Shown: positions 22,008 through 30,140 of the stretch, in pieces
Layout: every line of letters begins with the position of its first letter
Numbering within the stretch: the first letter of the stretch is position 1
NCBI GenBank assembly: GCA_025024175.1
Contig: QCXZ01000003.1
Location: 61,026,023 to 61,090,022 of the forward strand
Origin: Rhyzopertha dominica
Taxonomy: Eukaryota > Arthropoda > Insecta > Coleoptera > Bostrichidae
Length of the DNA stretch: 64,000 nucleotides
Direction: 5' to 3'
The notes under the pieces: generated by a model
Databases searched by the model: none
Seen by the model: the letters and a program-made list of their open reading frames with translations, nothing else
What the model was told of the DNA's origin: nothing
Program-made: the position numbers and the translations under genes

Positions 22008-22050
22008 CATGTCGGTGTTTTCCTCAGAAGTAGCTCTGAAACTGACGTGT
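22008..22050 (-). ncRNA. Hammerhead-like motif, Penelope-like copy (left)
   Basis: On the minus strand the core CTGAGGA is followed by an extra A, a stem II of AACAC/GTGTC whose closing pair is mismatched, then GAAACGTC. Penelope-like elements are known to carry hammerheads with a minimal stem III of this GAAACGTC type. The mismatch suggests weak or no activity. It is sense to lola. Confidence 0.55.
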
Positions 22051-22103
22051 CCTAGCCTGCNCGGGTNNTTATACTCGTCCGGGTCACTGNCGCGTGGGCG
22101 TTG

Positions 22104-22425
22104 TTACGCATGACCGGTTTCCAGATTCCAGGTAGGTCGATGCCCCGGTCTCGGTTGTAATTGTGCGGGTTCTTCTGGATTTCGATGGCTTCCTTGTACA
22201 GGTCTCGGCCAGAATCTCGCTTCCCTCGACAGCATTTGTGCTTCCTCGAATTTGATGATGTGGCCAGTCTCCATTCGATGTTCTGCTACAGCCGATCTAT
22301 CACCTTGCCGTCTCTGGTGTCCCTCATGTGCTCCTTGATTCTCGTGCTGATGTGCCTTCCGGTTTGGCCGATGTAAACCTTCCCACAGCTGCATGGGATG
22401 CTGTACACACCTTGTGTTTGTAGCT
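22104..22425 (-). pseudogene. GIY-YIG endonuclease fragment of a Penelope-like element
   Basis: Read on the minus strand, it shows GVYSIPCSCGKVYIGQTGR, then STRIKEHMR, AVAEH, GHIIKFEE, EAIEIQKNPHNYNR and WKPV. This is the usual order of the GIY-YIG nuclease at the C-terminus of Penelope-type reverse transcriptases. At least two frame changes, near 22315 and 22215, break it. The reverse-transcriptase part is absent. Confidence 0.82.
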
Positions 22426-22654
22426 CCTCAGTCGTCGAACGATATTTCGGAAAGGCGTTAGCTATCTTTCTGGCCGAGACTGTACAAGGAAGCCATCGAA
22501 ATCCAGAAGAACCCGCACAATTACAACCGAGTCCGGGGCATCGACCTACCTGGAATCTGGAAACCGGTCATGCGTAAAACGCCCACGCGTCAGTGACCCG
22601 GACGAGTATAAATACCCGAGCAGGCTAGGACACGTCAGTTTCAGAGCTACTTGT

Positions 22655-22690
22655 GAGGAAGACACCAACATGAGTGTCGAAACGTCAAGG
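22655..22690 (+). ncRNA. Hammerhead-like motif, Penelope-like copy (right)
   Basis: It reads GTGAGGA where the left copy has CTGAGGA, so the first core cytosine is G. Stem II GACAC/GTGTC is intact here, followed by GAAACGTC. The core change probably disables it. It is antisense to lola. Confidence 0.5.
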
Positions 22691-22946
22691 TCTAATAACC
22701 AACGTGGGAACCAGCCCGGAAAACAACATGTAATCATCAATATAGTTGATATGTGTGCACCGCAACCTCGATGTTACATTCTTTTTACATTAAACTGTTA
22801 CTTTTATTTTAATTTATTAAAAATGTTAGTGGAAACGTAAAATTAGCAACCAAAAAAAATGACCTGTATATAACCCAGTTTTACCTCTTTAATCACGAAA
22901 ACAAGATATGGAGTGAAATTTTATTAGAATACACCGGATCAATACC

Positions 22947-23140
22947 TTAAATAATAACATTATGTTTATTGATCAAATGAGATTGTAAGTGATGTCTATG
23001 CTTGAAAACTCGTTTACACTCAGAACACACTTCTTTACCCTTCTTATTACATTCTAAATTCAAGTGACGTCGTAGCGTGCTCTTGTGGGAGTATCTTCTG
23101 TTACAATTAAAACACAAAAACCCATTTCCATCGCAATTAT
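22947..23140 (-). CDS. lola: lola alternative last exon 20, tandem cluster member
   Basis: 63 residues. Finger 1 is C9-C12-H25-C30 (CFNCNRRYSHKSTLRRH), linker NKKGKEV, and finger 2 is C38-C41-H54-H59 (CSECKRVFKHRHHLQSH). The start NCDGNGF and end NVII are shared with exons 21-23. AATAAA lies at 22920-22925. Relative to the other three it differs at RYSHKST and CKRV. Confidence 0.93.
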
Positions 23141-23289
23141 CTGAAAAATAATGGTAGAGTTAAAAGGTATTGTATAGGAATTTCCAGTCTACTAAAACTA
23201 CACCCAAAACGAAACTATGTTAAAGTATATTATACTTTCGGAGAAACGATGCGATGTCACTCATAAAAATTTTGACAAAAGATTATCCA

Positions 23290-23350
23290 TCTGACGTTTC
23301 TATTACACCTGTATCATATCAAAAACAAACAGAACCTCCAAAACTGGTTT
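23290..23350 (-). repeat. Relic of hammerhead-like repeat upstream of exon 20
   Basis: On the minus strand GATACAGGTGTAATAGAAACGTCAG parallels the motif upstream of exon 21, at a similar place 150 bases 5' of the acceptor. Stem II and GAAA are both damaged. It appears to have been copied together with the exon. Confidence 0.5.
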
Positions 23351-23396
23351 GGAAAGTTTGAGACACCCCATAACAATTCTGATAAAAAACATTTTC

Positions 23397-23466
23397 GCTC
23401 TCATCGGGGTTCGAACCCGGGTATCCTTGCTCCATGACAGACACTGAAACAACCCTCGGCGAGAGC
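23397..23466 (-). repeat. tRNA-derived repeat (minus orientation)
   Basis: On the minus strand GCTCTCG pairs with TGAGAGC as an acceptor stem, and the T arm is ACCCGGGTTCGAACCCCGA. The D arm and anticodon arm are poor. It is similar in kind to the relic at 42168-42236. Confidence 0.5.
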
Positions 23467-23769
23467 ATATATAACAAGATAAATTCGCGGCTATATATAC
23501 TGCCTTCTAACGATATTGTTAGATTATCATTTGGGTTCAGATTTGAACTTCATATTAATGGCAACTGCTGCGACGTTAAATATTGTGGTGAAAAGTATTA
23601 AACACATTTTAAACCCAGTGTTTAGATTGATTGAATAGGTGTCGTGTTAGTATATAATGATGCATTATTATGTCATTTTGTGGGTACATCTGATAATTTT
23701 CAGTCACGGAGAAACAACCATTTACAAGATACAAAATAAAATTTTATTAATTTACACAGGATCAATACC

Positions 23770-23963
23770 TCAAATAATAACATTATGTATATTGATCAAA
23801 TGAGATTGCAAGTGATGTTTACGTTTGAAAACCCGATTACACTCAGAACACACTTCTTTACCCTCCTTGTTACATTCTAAATTCAAGTGACGTCGTAGAG
23901 TGCGCTTATGGGAGTATCTTCTATTACAATTAAGACACACAAACCCAGTTCCATCGTTGTTAT
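23770..23963 (-). CDS. lola: lola alternative last exon 21, tandem cluster member
   Basis: 63 residues. Ligands are C9-C12-H25-C30 and C38-C41-H54-H59. It starts NNDGTGF; finger 1 is CLNCNRRYSHKRTLRRH and finger 2 CSECNRVFKRKHHLQSH. AATAAA lies at 23743-23748. The open frame running 5' of the acceptor into MSVFSRDSDL is intron that forms one arm of an inverted repeat. Confidence 0.93.
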
Positions 23964-23999
23964 CTGAAAAATAATGCAGAGTTAAAATATGTTGCATAT

Positions 24000-24262
24000 G
24001 AGATAATATTTTCTCGGATAGATCGCTGTCTCTTGAAAACACTGACAAAAAATTAATAGTCTGACGTTTCGATTACACCTGTAATCTTTGTCAAAGACGA
24101 AGAACCTCAAAATTTGCCTGACACAAGTTCAAACAAAATTTTGAAAGTCACTTTCAAAATTTTGAGGTTCTTCGTCTTTGACAAAGATTACAGGTGTAAT
24201 CGAAACGTCAGACTATTAATTTTTTGTCAGTGTTTTCAAGAGACAGCGATCTATCCGACAAA
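24000..24262. repeat. Inverted repeat with hammerhead-like motifs upstream of exon 21
   Basis: Arms of about 118 bases (24000-24116 and 24141-24262) are nearly identical and inverted. Each carries TTGACAA, then A, stem II GATTAC/GTAATC with loop AGGT, then GAAACGTC. Compared with CTGANGA the first C is T and the following G is A, so the tertiary C3-G8 pair would become U3-A8. The left arm directly joins the intron sequence of exon 21. Confidence 0.65.
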
Positions 24263-24964
24263 ATATTATCTTATATAATGGACGCTGAAAGCATTCACCC
24301 TCGTATACATGTTGTATATGGATTTTCAAGACACTCGAAAAAAGAAAAATTGTTAACGATTATTACCTTTTTCCGTACCTTCAAATCAGTCGAAGACTGT
24401 ATGATGGATGATCGAAAACTTCACACTTGAATTGTTTCAAAAGATGGTCGCGTTGGCACAGTGCGGCCGTGCATTGTCGTAGATCAAAACAATGCTAAGC
24501 GAAAGTAGTCCTCTCTGTTTATTCTACTCGTAAATCGCTCGTCGCAGGCAACGTAATGTTTCACAATAAACCTCCTTTGTTATCGCTCTCCTTTGCGTCA
24601 TTGTTATGCAGATAATGCTTGCCACAACCGAAAAACTCCAAAAAAGTACTTGACCGAGTTGGCGGCGCAGTACCTTGAAATGGTTTTGGCTATTTTGTAG
24701 AGAAATGAGTTTGCTCAACTTTTAGGAATAAAATATTTTTTAATGTAAATTCATCTTCTTTTAAACCGCTCTCATGTATTCATTGCTACGCTAAACTGTT
24801 ACCTATATTTTAATATATTGAAAGTATCAGTTGAAATAATTTTATAAAATTATCAACCAGAATCAAAGACTTGCATATAACCTATTTTACCGTTTCAGTC
24901 AAGACGAAACAAGCATTTACAAGATATAAAGTGAAAATTTATTAATTTACACAGGATCAATACC
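24263..24964. other. Intron between exons 22 and 21
   Basis: No gene is supported. The frames at 24224-24430 and 24524-24718 lack recognisable domains. Confidence 0.45.
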
Positions 24965-25158
24965 TTAAATAATAACATTATGTATACTGAACAAATGAGC
25001 TTGCAAGTGATGTTTGTGTTTGAAAACTCGATTACACTCAGAACACACTTCTTTACCCTGCTTGTTACATTCTAAACTCAAGTGACGTTGTAGCGTGCGC
25101 TTGTGGCAGTATCTTCTGTTACAATTAAAACACACAAACCCAGTTCCATCGTGATCAT
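24965..25158 (-). CDS. lola: lola alternative last exon 22, tandem cluster member
   Basis: 63 residues with the same ligand positions as exon 21. Finger 1 is CFNCNRRYCHKRTLQRH, with an extra cysteine in the helix-proximal part, and finger 2 CSECNRVFKHKHHLQAH. It starts DHDGTGF. AATAAA lies at 24938-24943. Flanking similarity with exons 20, 21 and 23 extends past both ends. Confidence 0.93.
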
Positions 25159-25892
25159 CTGAAAAATAATGCAAAGTTAAAACATGTTGTATAGGGATTT
25201 TCAATACATTCGAAAAAAATTGTTAACGGTTATTACGTTTTCTGTACCGCTAACTCAGTCGAATACATGTTGACAGCCTACCGGAACCCTTCGTTGTGAC
25301 GAAGCGTTGTTCGCTTAAAAATGCCTTTAGTTCTCGAAAGATATAATAATTACTGATGGCAAGTTCGGATGGTCGAAAACTTCACACTTGGCAAAAAAGA
25401 ATGGCGACCAAAAGCATGCCTCTTAGTTTAATGCAGTCTAAGTGGCTCATCGCGGCACCATAATATTTCACAATAAACCTCCTTTGTTATGCTCCAAAAG
25501 CTCCAATAAATATACTTGGCCGAGTTGGCGGCATAGTTCCCTTGAAAAGGCGTCTACAAGACTGTAACGATATGACAAGCGCTTTAATGGTTGTAGCGAT
25601 TTTGGAGAAAATTAGTAGGACTTTGCTTAACTTTCAAGAATAAAGGATTTTCTTGTAAATGGATCTTATTTTCATGACCCATTGGAGGTTAAAAAAACGC
25701 CCTTGTGTATTCATTGTAACATTAAACTATGACTAACATTTTAATTTATTAAAAATATACTTTGAAATAATTTATAAAATTGCCAACAAAAAAACAGAGA
25801 CCTGCATAATAAACTATGTTTACCGTTTGTCACTACCAAACAAGCACTTACAAGATAAAGTAAATTTTATTAGAATACACAGGATCAATACC
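25159..25892. other. Intron between exons 23 and 22
   Basis: Part of it resembles the intron at 24.3-24.9 kb (for example the TTTCACAATAAACCTCC phrase at both places), consistent with one duplicated block. No gene. Confidence 0.5.
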
Positions 25893-26086
25893 TTAAATTA
25901 TAACATTATGTTTACTGATCAAATGAGATTGCAAGTGATGTCTGTGTTTGAAAACTCTGTTACACTCAAAGCATACTTCTTTACCTTGCTTGTTACACTC
26001 TAAATTTAAGTGACGTCGTAGATTGCGCTTGTGGGAGTATCTTCTGTTACAATTAAAACACAAAAACCCAGTTCCATCCCGATTAT
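25893..26086 (-). CDS. lola: lola alternative last exon 23, tandem cluster member
   Basis: 63 residues. Finger 1 is CFNCNRRYSHKRNLRRH, and finger 2 CFECNRVFKHRHHLQSH, where the usual serine after the first cysteine is phenylalanine. Ligands are C9-C12-H25-C30 and C38-C41-H54-H59. AATAAA lies at 25866-25871. It is the 5'-most of the four-exon duplication. Confidence 0.93.
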
Positions 26087-26399
26087 CTGAAAAATAATGA
26101 TGAATTAAAAAATAACGTACAGGGATTTTCAAGCTACCAAAATGCACTCAAAAAACGAAAATCTGTCCTAATCAAATATCTACTGGCAAATAAATTTGAT
26201 GTTATGTTTATATTGCACTTGTATCTGTCTTCAAAACTCGTATCTCCCCCCTTCTGTATCCAAGCTATATAATATTAAATTCAGTTATATAATCAAAACT
26301 GTATTTTCTGAGAAAATACTGTCTTGAATAAGCAAATGGAATAATTACGAAATAAAATAAATTTATAAATGAAATAAGTTAGGATCAAAATATTTATTA

Positions 26400-26601
26400 T
26401 ATCAATAGTCATATTCATAGAAACGGATTCGACCAAATTTAGGCCTGTGCAAACTGACATAGTGCCCATCTTGTGCTTAGTTCTGTACTTGCAAATGAGA
26501 CAAAAAAAATCCGTCCGGTTTGTTGCAGTAAAATCGCTTATGTGATGACATCGTCCGTCTGTTACTAAACATTTTGGAACGCATTTCACAGGTGTATTCA
26601 C
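26400..26601 (-). pseudogene. lola: Decayed lola last exon (pseudo-exon 1)
   Basis: The acceptor ATTGTTTTAG and the standard phase are intact. The first finger reads C4..R7, so the second cysteine is arginine; H20 and C25 remain. An eight-T tract (26502-26509) then puts the second finger one base out of frame (CLICKYRTKHK), and that finger has also lost its first histidine. The layout resembles exon 24, its neighbour. I infer a recently dead exon. Confidence 0.8.
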
Positions 26602-26704
26602 CTAAAACAATAATTAACGTAAATCAATAAGGAAAGGTTAGCTAGCTGTATTAAATAAGACACAAAAATTGTACATCTTACCAAAACGAAAAAAACGACG
26701 CAGT

Positions 26705-26892
26705 TTAACTTTTCTCGGTGAAATACTCGTTTTCGTGTTTCTTCATGTGGGCTTTCAGGTAATACTTTCTCTTGAATCGCGTGTTGCAGAGAATACAGTG
26801 GTACTGTGGAGGACCACAATCAACGCGTTCATGAAAGCGAAGGCTCCTGACGTTTTTAAATATTTTACTACATTTGCTGCAAGCTAGCTTCT
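26705..26892 (-). CDS. lola: lola alternative last exon 24, compact two-finger exon
   Basis: 61 residues. Finger 1 is C4-C7-H20-C25 (CSKCSKIFKNVRSLRFH), the linker GPPQYH is one residue shorter than usual, and finger 2 is C32-C35-H48-H52. The acceptor GCGTTTCAG is followed by a second AG; only the first gives the array phase. It is about 100 bases from pseudo-exon 1. Confidence 0.91.
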
Positions 26893-27671
26893 CTGAAACG
26901 CACAAAAGTGTAAATTAGTATAAATGCAGTCTTTATTGAACAAAAATCTCAGTACCGAAGAGGAAGAAATTGTGTTAAGAAACTGTTTCCCTGGAGATTA
27001 ACAGCAGCCACCGTAAATGACCCAGTTAAATACTAGCATTAAGCACCGTATACAAGCCTATGATAACGTTAATATAATGATTATGTAAAAGAAACACAGA
27101 CCACAAAAAGTGTTGCCTGTTCGGATAGGAAATCGAACCCTAGACCTCCAGATTGGCGGCATTGTAACGTAAGAGAAAGCACGCCAGGGCGCTAATATGA
27201 TGGTCTCGGGTTCAGCTCTCAAGGCGAGTAACACTTTTTCATCTTATATACATGACAAGTTTCTCGACTAGCTAGTATATTAACATTATCACAGGGAAAA
27301 AATAATTTGATTTGATTATAATGAGAAAAGTTCACCTCCAGCCGCCAAGTATGGTCTGCGTTGGCATTTTCTGTGGTGCTCCAAGTTTGACCGACGAGGA
27401 ATCCCAAATTACTTAATTGGATCGGGAGCCTTTGTGGTGTAAAGGCAAGCACGCCCGGGTCTCAGGTTCAATTCCATACTAGGCGAGTTAGACTCGTTTA
27501 CTTTATATATGGCGTGTTTCCCGCTTGCCTAATTCTAATGTTGTGCATGTTTTATAGATATAACACTAAATAACAGGGAATGAATAAAATGAATAAAAGT
27601 AAACACTATGATATTTATTAACAACCTCACTATAATACAAGCAACTTCTAAAGTAAAAAATGCAATTTATA
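26893..27671. other. Intron with tRNA-derived relics
   Basis: Three tRNA-like fragments lie at about 27118-27176 (minus, box B AATCGAACCCTAG), 27180-27236 (plus) and 27424-27490 (plus, GTGTAAAGGCAAGCACGCCC with box B GGTTCAATTCC). The first two sit as an inverted pair. No gene. Confidence 0.5.
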
Positions 27672-27877
27672 CTACTTAAACATATGAACGAAGCGTCCCA
27701 TATGTTTGTTCAAAATATGTCTCTTTAGGTTACCCTTAATCTTGGTCTTGTAATTGCACGACTCCACGCTACAGAATAAGTTGGGTTCCTTGCCACACTC
27801 CCTGGTAACGTGCAACTTCAGCGTACTCTTATACTGGTACACCTTACCGCATCTTATACAAGTGTAAATGGGCCGAC
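27672..27877 (-). CDS. lola: lola alternative last exon 25, two zinc fingers
   Basis: 67 residues. Finger 1 is C6-C9-H22-C27, linker GKEPNLF, and finger 2 is C35-C40-H53-H58, a CX4C form (CSVESC) with a KTKIKGNLKRH helix. AATAAA lies at 27614-27619. The acceptor is GATTTTTAG. Confidence 0.93.
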
Positions 27878-28785
27878 CTAAAAATCACACCATGCTTCGT
27901 TTGAAATGGATGTACAATTAAACTTATCGTTTAAAGTGCAACGTGGACGATAAAAGCAAGCACCCCCCTCTCTGCAGACAAAACAAAACATAAAGCGGTG
28001 ACAAAACAAAATTAATACTGTTAATATGGAGAAATGACGTTCACCCAATCGATGCTACAACATCTTTCTTTATGTAAATTTCTGTAATTAGCATTTAGAA
28101 CTATAGATACTGCCTCAGGTAAGGTCAGGACAGCTCAGGTCAGGTCAGATCAGATCAGATCAGGTTAGGTCAGGTCAGGTCTTTACTGGATATCAAAAAA
28201 GTATAAAGCTAAAATTTTGAACGACTAATAAATCGAATGAAACGATCTCTTGAACTGGAATGAAAAAAAACTAATAAAATGCTATAATTTATATACCTTT
28301 TCAAATCATTGAAAGTCTATGGAAAAAATATGCGAACTGGGTCAGCAATCGTTCTAGAAGGACTTAGAATTGTAGTCTCTTGAAAAACAGTAACCACCGA
28401 TTCTTCATTCAGTACAAAAATGCAAACAAAACCGAAAATTGTGTCAATGTCGCAGAAATCGACATATTTCAATACTGATATACAATCTCTGTCGAAGAAT
28501 GCATGAAAGTTTATTATAAAATTTCGTAAGAATCTTTATAATGTCAGCGAACAGCTATTATCGTTTAAACAATGCACCCCCCCCATAAGTTTATTATTAA
28601 AGCTTATTGCTGTGTCTTAATAATTCGCTGTTAGTCACAATAAAAAGCTGAAACTATCAACTCAGGAAAAATTTGTGCATAACACATAGAGATATAAACG
28701 AATTTATTTATTTAAACTGAAATATTTTTGTACATCGCGATTACATAGCAGGCACACGCTTCCATTACTCTTGCACATCTTGCTA
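27878..28785. other. Intron with short AGGTC-type simple repeat
   Basis: A run of GGTCAGG/GATCA-like 5-mers spans about 28110-28185. A C run is at about 28575. No exon or transposon ends are evident. Confidence 0.5.
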
Positions 28786-29027
28786 TCAGGGGAAGCCACC
28801 ATCACGGTTCCAGCTAGCGTCATGGCTTCTAGGAACTGTACCGTCATCAAACATACTGAAATGCTGTTTGGTATGTGCGTTTAGTATGTATCGGTGATGG
28901 AATTTCTTGGGGCAAATGGGGCATTGAAAACGTGGTTGTTTTCCACACTCGTATTTCAGATGACTAGTCAGATGATGCTTGTGCTTGTAACTCTTTAAAC
29001 AAACGGTACATGAGAATCTTCTGATAC
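28786..29027 (-). CDS. lola: lola alternative last exon 26, two zinc fingers
   Basis: 79 residues. Finger 1 is C6-C9-H22-C27 (CTVCLKSYKHKHHLTSH), linker GKQPRFQ, and finger 2 is C35-C38-H51-H55. A 24-residue tail, rich in D, G and R, follows. AATAAA lies at 28703-28708. The acceptor is GCTTTTAG. Confidence 0.92.
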
Positions 29028-29244
29028 CTAAAAGCAAAGTGACGTGAGTAAATAATGAACAGGTGAGTATTTACAAATACAAGAGGTTCTTAGTTGCAAG
29101 GAAAATACTAAATTAAACAAGCACACATAACGTAGCTGCGTCGAATCCATATACTTACCACAAAACATCACATTACGATCGATATGTAATACTACCTTTA
29201 TCAGGTGACAGTAAGGAGTTCTCGGAAATATAACTACATATATT

Positions 29245-29465
29245 TTATTGTGCCAACCATAAATTATTTACAATAAGAGAATCAGACCCACTATGCTGCT
29301 TCATGTGCACCTTCAAATTATACTTTCTCTTACACTTAAATGGACATATTGAACACAGATATCCCTTGGCTTTCCCGCAGTCGAAAGATAAATGCACATT
29401 TAGAGTGTTCTGGTTCTTATACTTCTTCGAACAAGATGGGCATCTCAATTTCTCTTCCGAGAAAT
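29245..29465 (-). CDS. lola: lola alternative last exon 27, two zinc fingers
   Basis: 72 residues. The leader FSEEKLR precedes finger 1 (C8-C11-H24-C29), linker GKAKGYL, then finger 2 (C37-C40-H53-H57). AATAAA overlaps the stop at 29244-29249. The first in-frame ATG-like codon lies inside the exon, but the acceptor at 29466-29467 fixes the true start. Confidence 0.92.
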
Positions 29466-29557
29466 CTAAAATAAGAGATACTGGTTAAAACAGCACAAAA
29501 GGTTGCTAAACTAACGGATCTAGCGCTAATAATAAAATATATTCGTAAACAATAATT

Positions 29558-29757
29558 TTATTTTTCTGTACATTGTTTATTCACATATTTGTGATGTCGG
29601 GCGCAGTGCGACTCTAAATGTATCTTCTGGTACCAACTTTTTGAACAAATGGCACAAAAGAACCTTGGTTCTTTGCCGCACTCATACTTTCTGTGTTTTG
29701 ACAAAGACGTTTTCCATTTGTACGGACGACCACAATCTTGACAGGTATAAACCGGTC
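29558..29757 (-). CDS. lola: lola alternative last exon 28, two zinc fingers
   Basis: 65 residues. Finger 1 is C5-C8-H21-C26 (CQDCGRPYKWKTSLSKH), linker GKEPRFF, and finger 2 is C34-C37-H50 with H54/H55 (HCARHH). AATAAA overlaps the stop near 29557-29562. The acceptor has a clean T run (TTTTTTAG). Its stop is under 95 bases from the acceptor of exon 27. Confidence 0.92.
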
Positions 29758-29943
29758 CTAAAAAATAAATGATTTAGCCAAGTAATGCAAACTAACATAC
29801 CAATAGGACCATTTCATGCAATTGAAAATAAAATAAATCTGATAGATTCATCTGTCTCGTTAAAAAAACAAACATAAGACAACAGCTAAAGCAATTATAA
29901 ACTGTATTTATTGAAGTCGGTACAACAGAAGAAACTATTAATA

Positions 29944-30140
29944 TCACTCGTTTCCGCCATGCACTCTGATGCAATGAACCTTAACATGGACTTTCTGGTA
30001 CGCTTTGTATTCACAAAAAGGACACCTAAATCTCTTTTCTTTTCCACAATCGTATCTTTGATGTCTGGCCAGTGCAGTTTTGGACAGATACCGCCTGGAG
30101 CAACTTTGGCAATAGAACTGTTCTATTTCTTGAAAGATAC
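29944..30140 (-). CDS. lola: lola alternative last exon 29, two zinc fingers
   Basis: 64 residues. The leader IFQEIEQFY precedes finger 1 (C10-C13-H26-C31), linker GKEKRFR, then finger 2 (C39-C42-H55-H60; EYKAYQKVHVKVH). AATAAA lies at 29907-29912. The frame is open 5' of the acceptor into the intron. Confidence 0.92.

Larger units (their letters stand above)
21914..22730. mobile_element. Penelope-like element insertion, head-to-head inverted
   Basis: Two 5'-truncated copies face away from each other, each ending in GGAAAACAACATG. The whole is bounded by the 14-base direct repeat TAATCATCAATATA (21900-21913 and 22731-22744). The left copy, on the minus strand, carries the GIY-YIG endonuclease region; the right copy, on the plus strand from about 22480, is shorter. 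Each has a hammerhead-like motif near its 3' end, and the right copy has a TATAAATA box near 22607. Two or three ambiguous bases lie at 22061-22090. Confidence 0.8.
20359..22946. other. Intron between exons 20 and 19
   Basis: Bases 20359-21899 show no recognisable gene. A Penelope-like insertion occupies 21914-22730. The rest is AT-rich DNA leading into the 3' UTR of exon 20. Confidence 0.55.

Noticed and set aside
28110..28185. GGTCA-type repeats as nuclear-receptor sites or telomeric repeat
   Set aside because: It is a short imperfect simple repeat with no TTAGG unit. Such tracts are common in insect introns.
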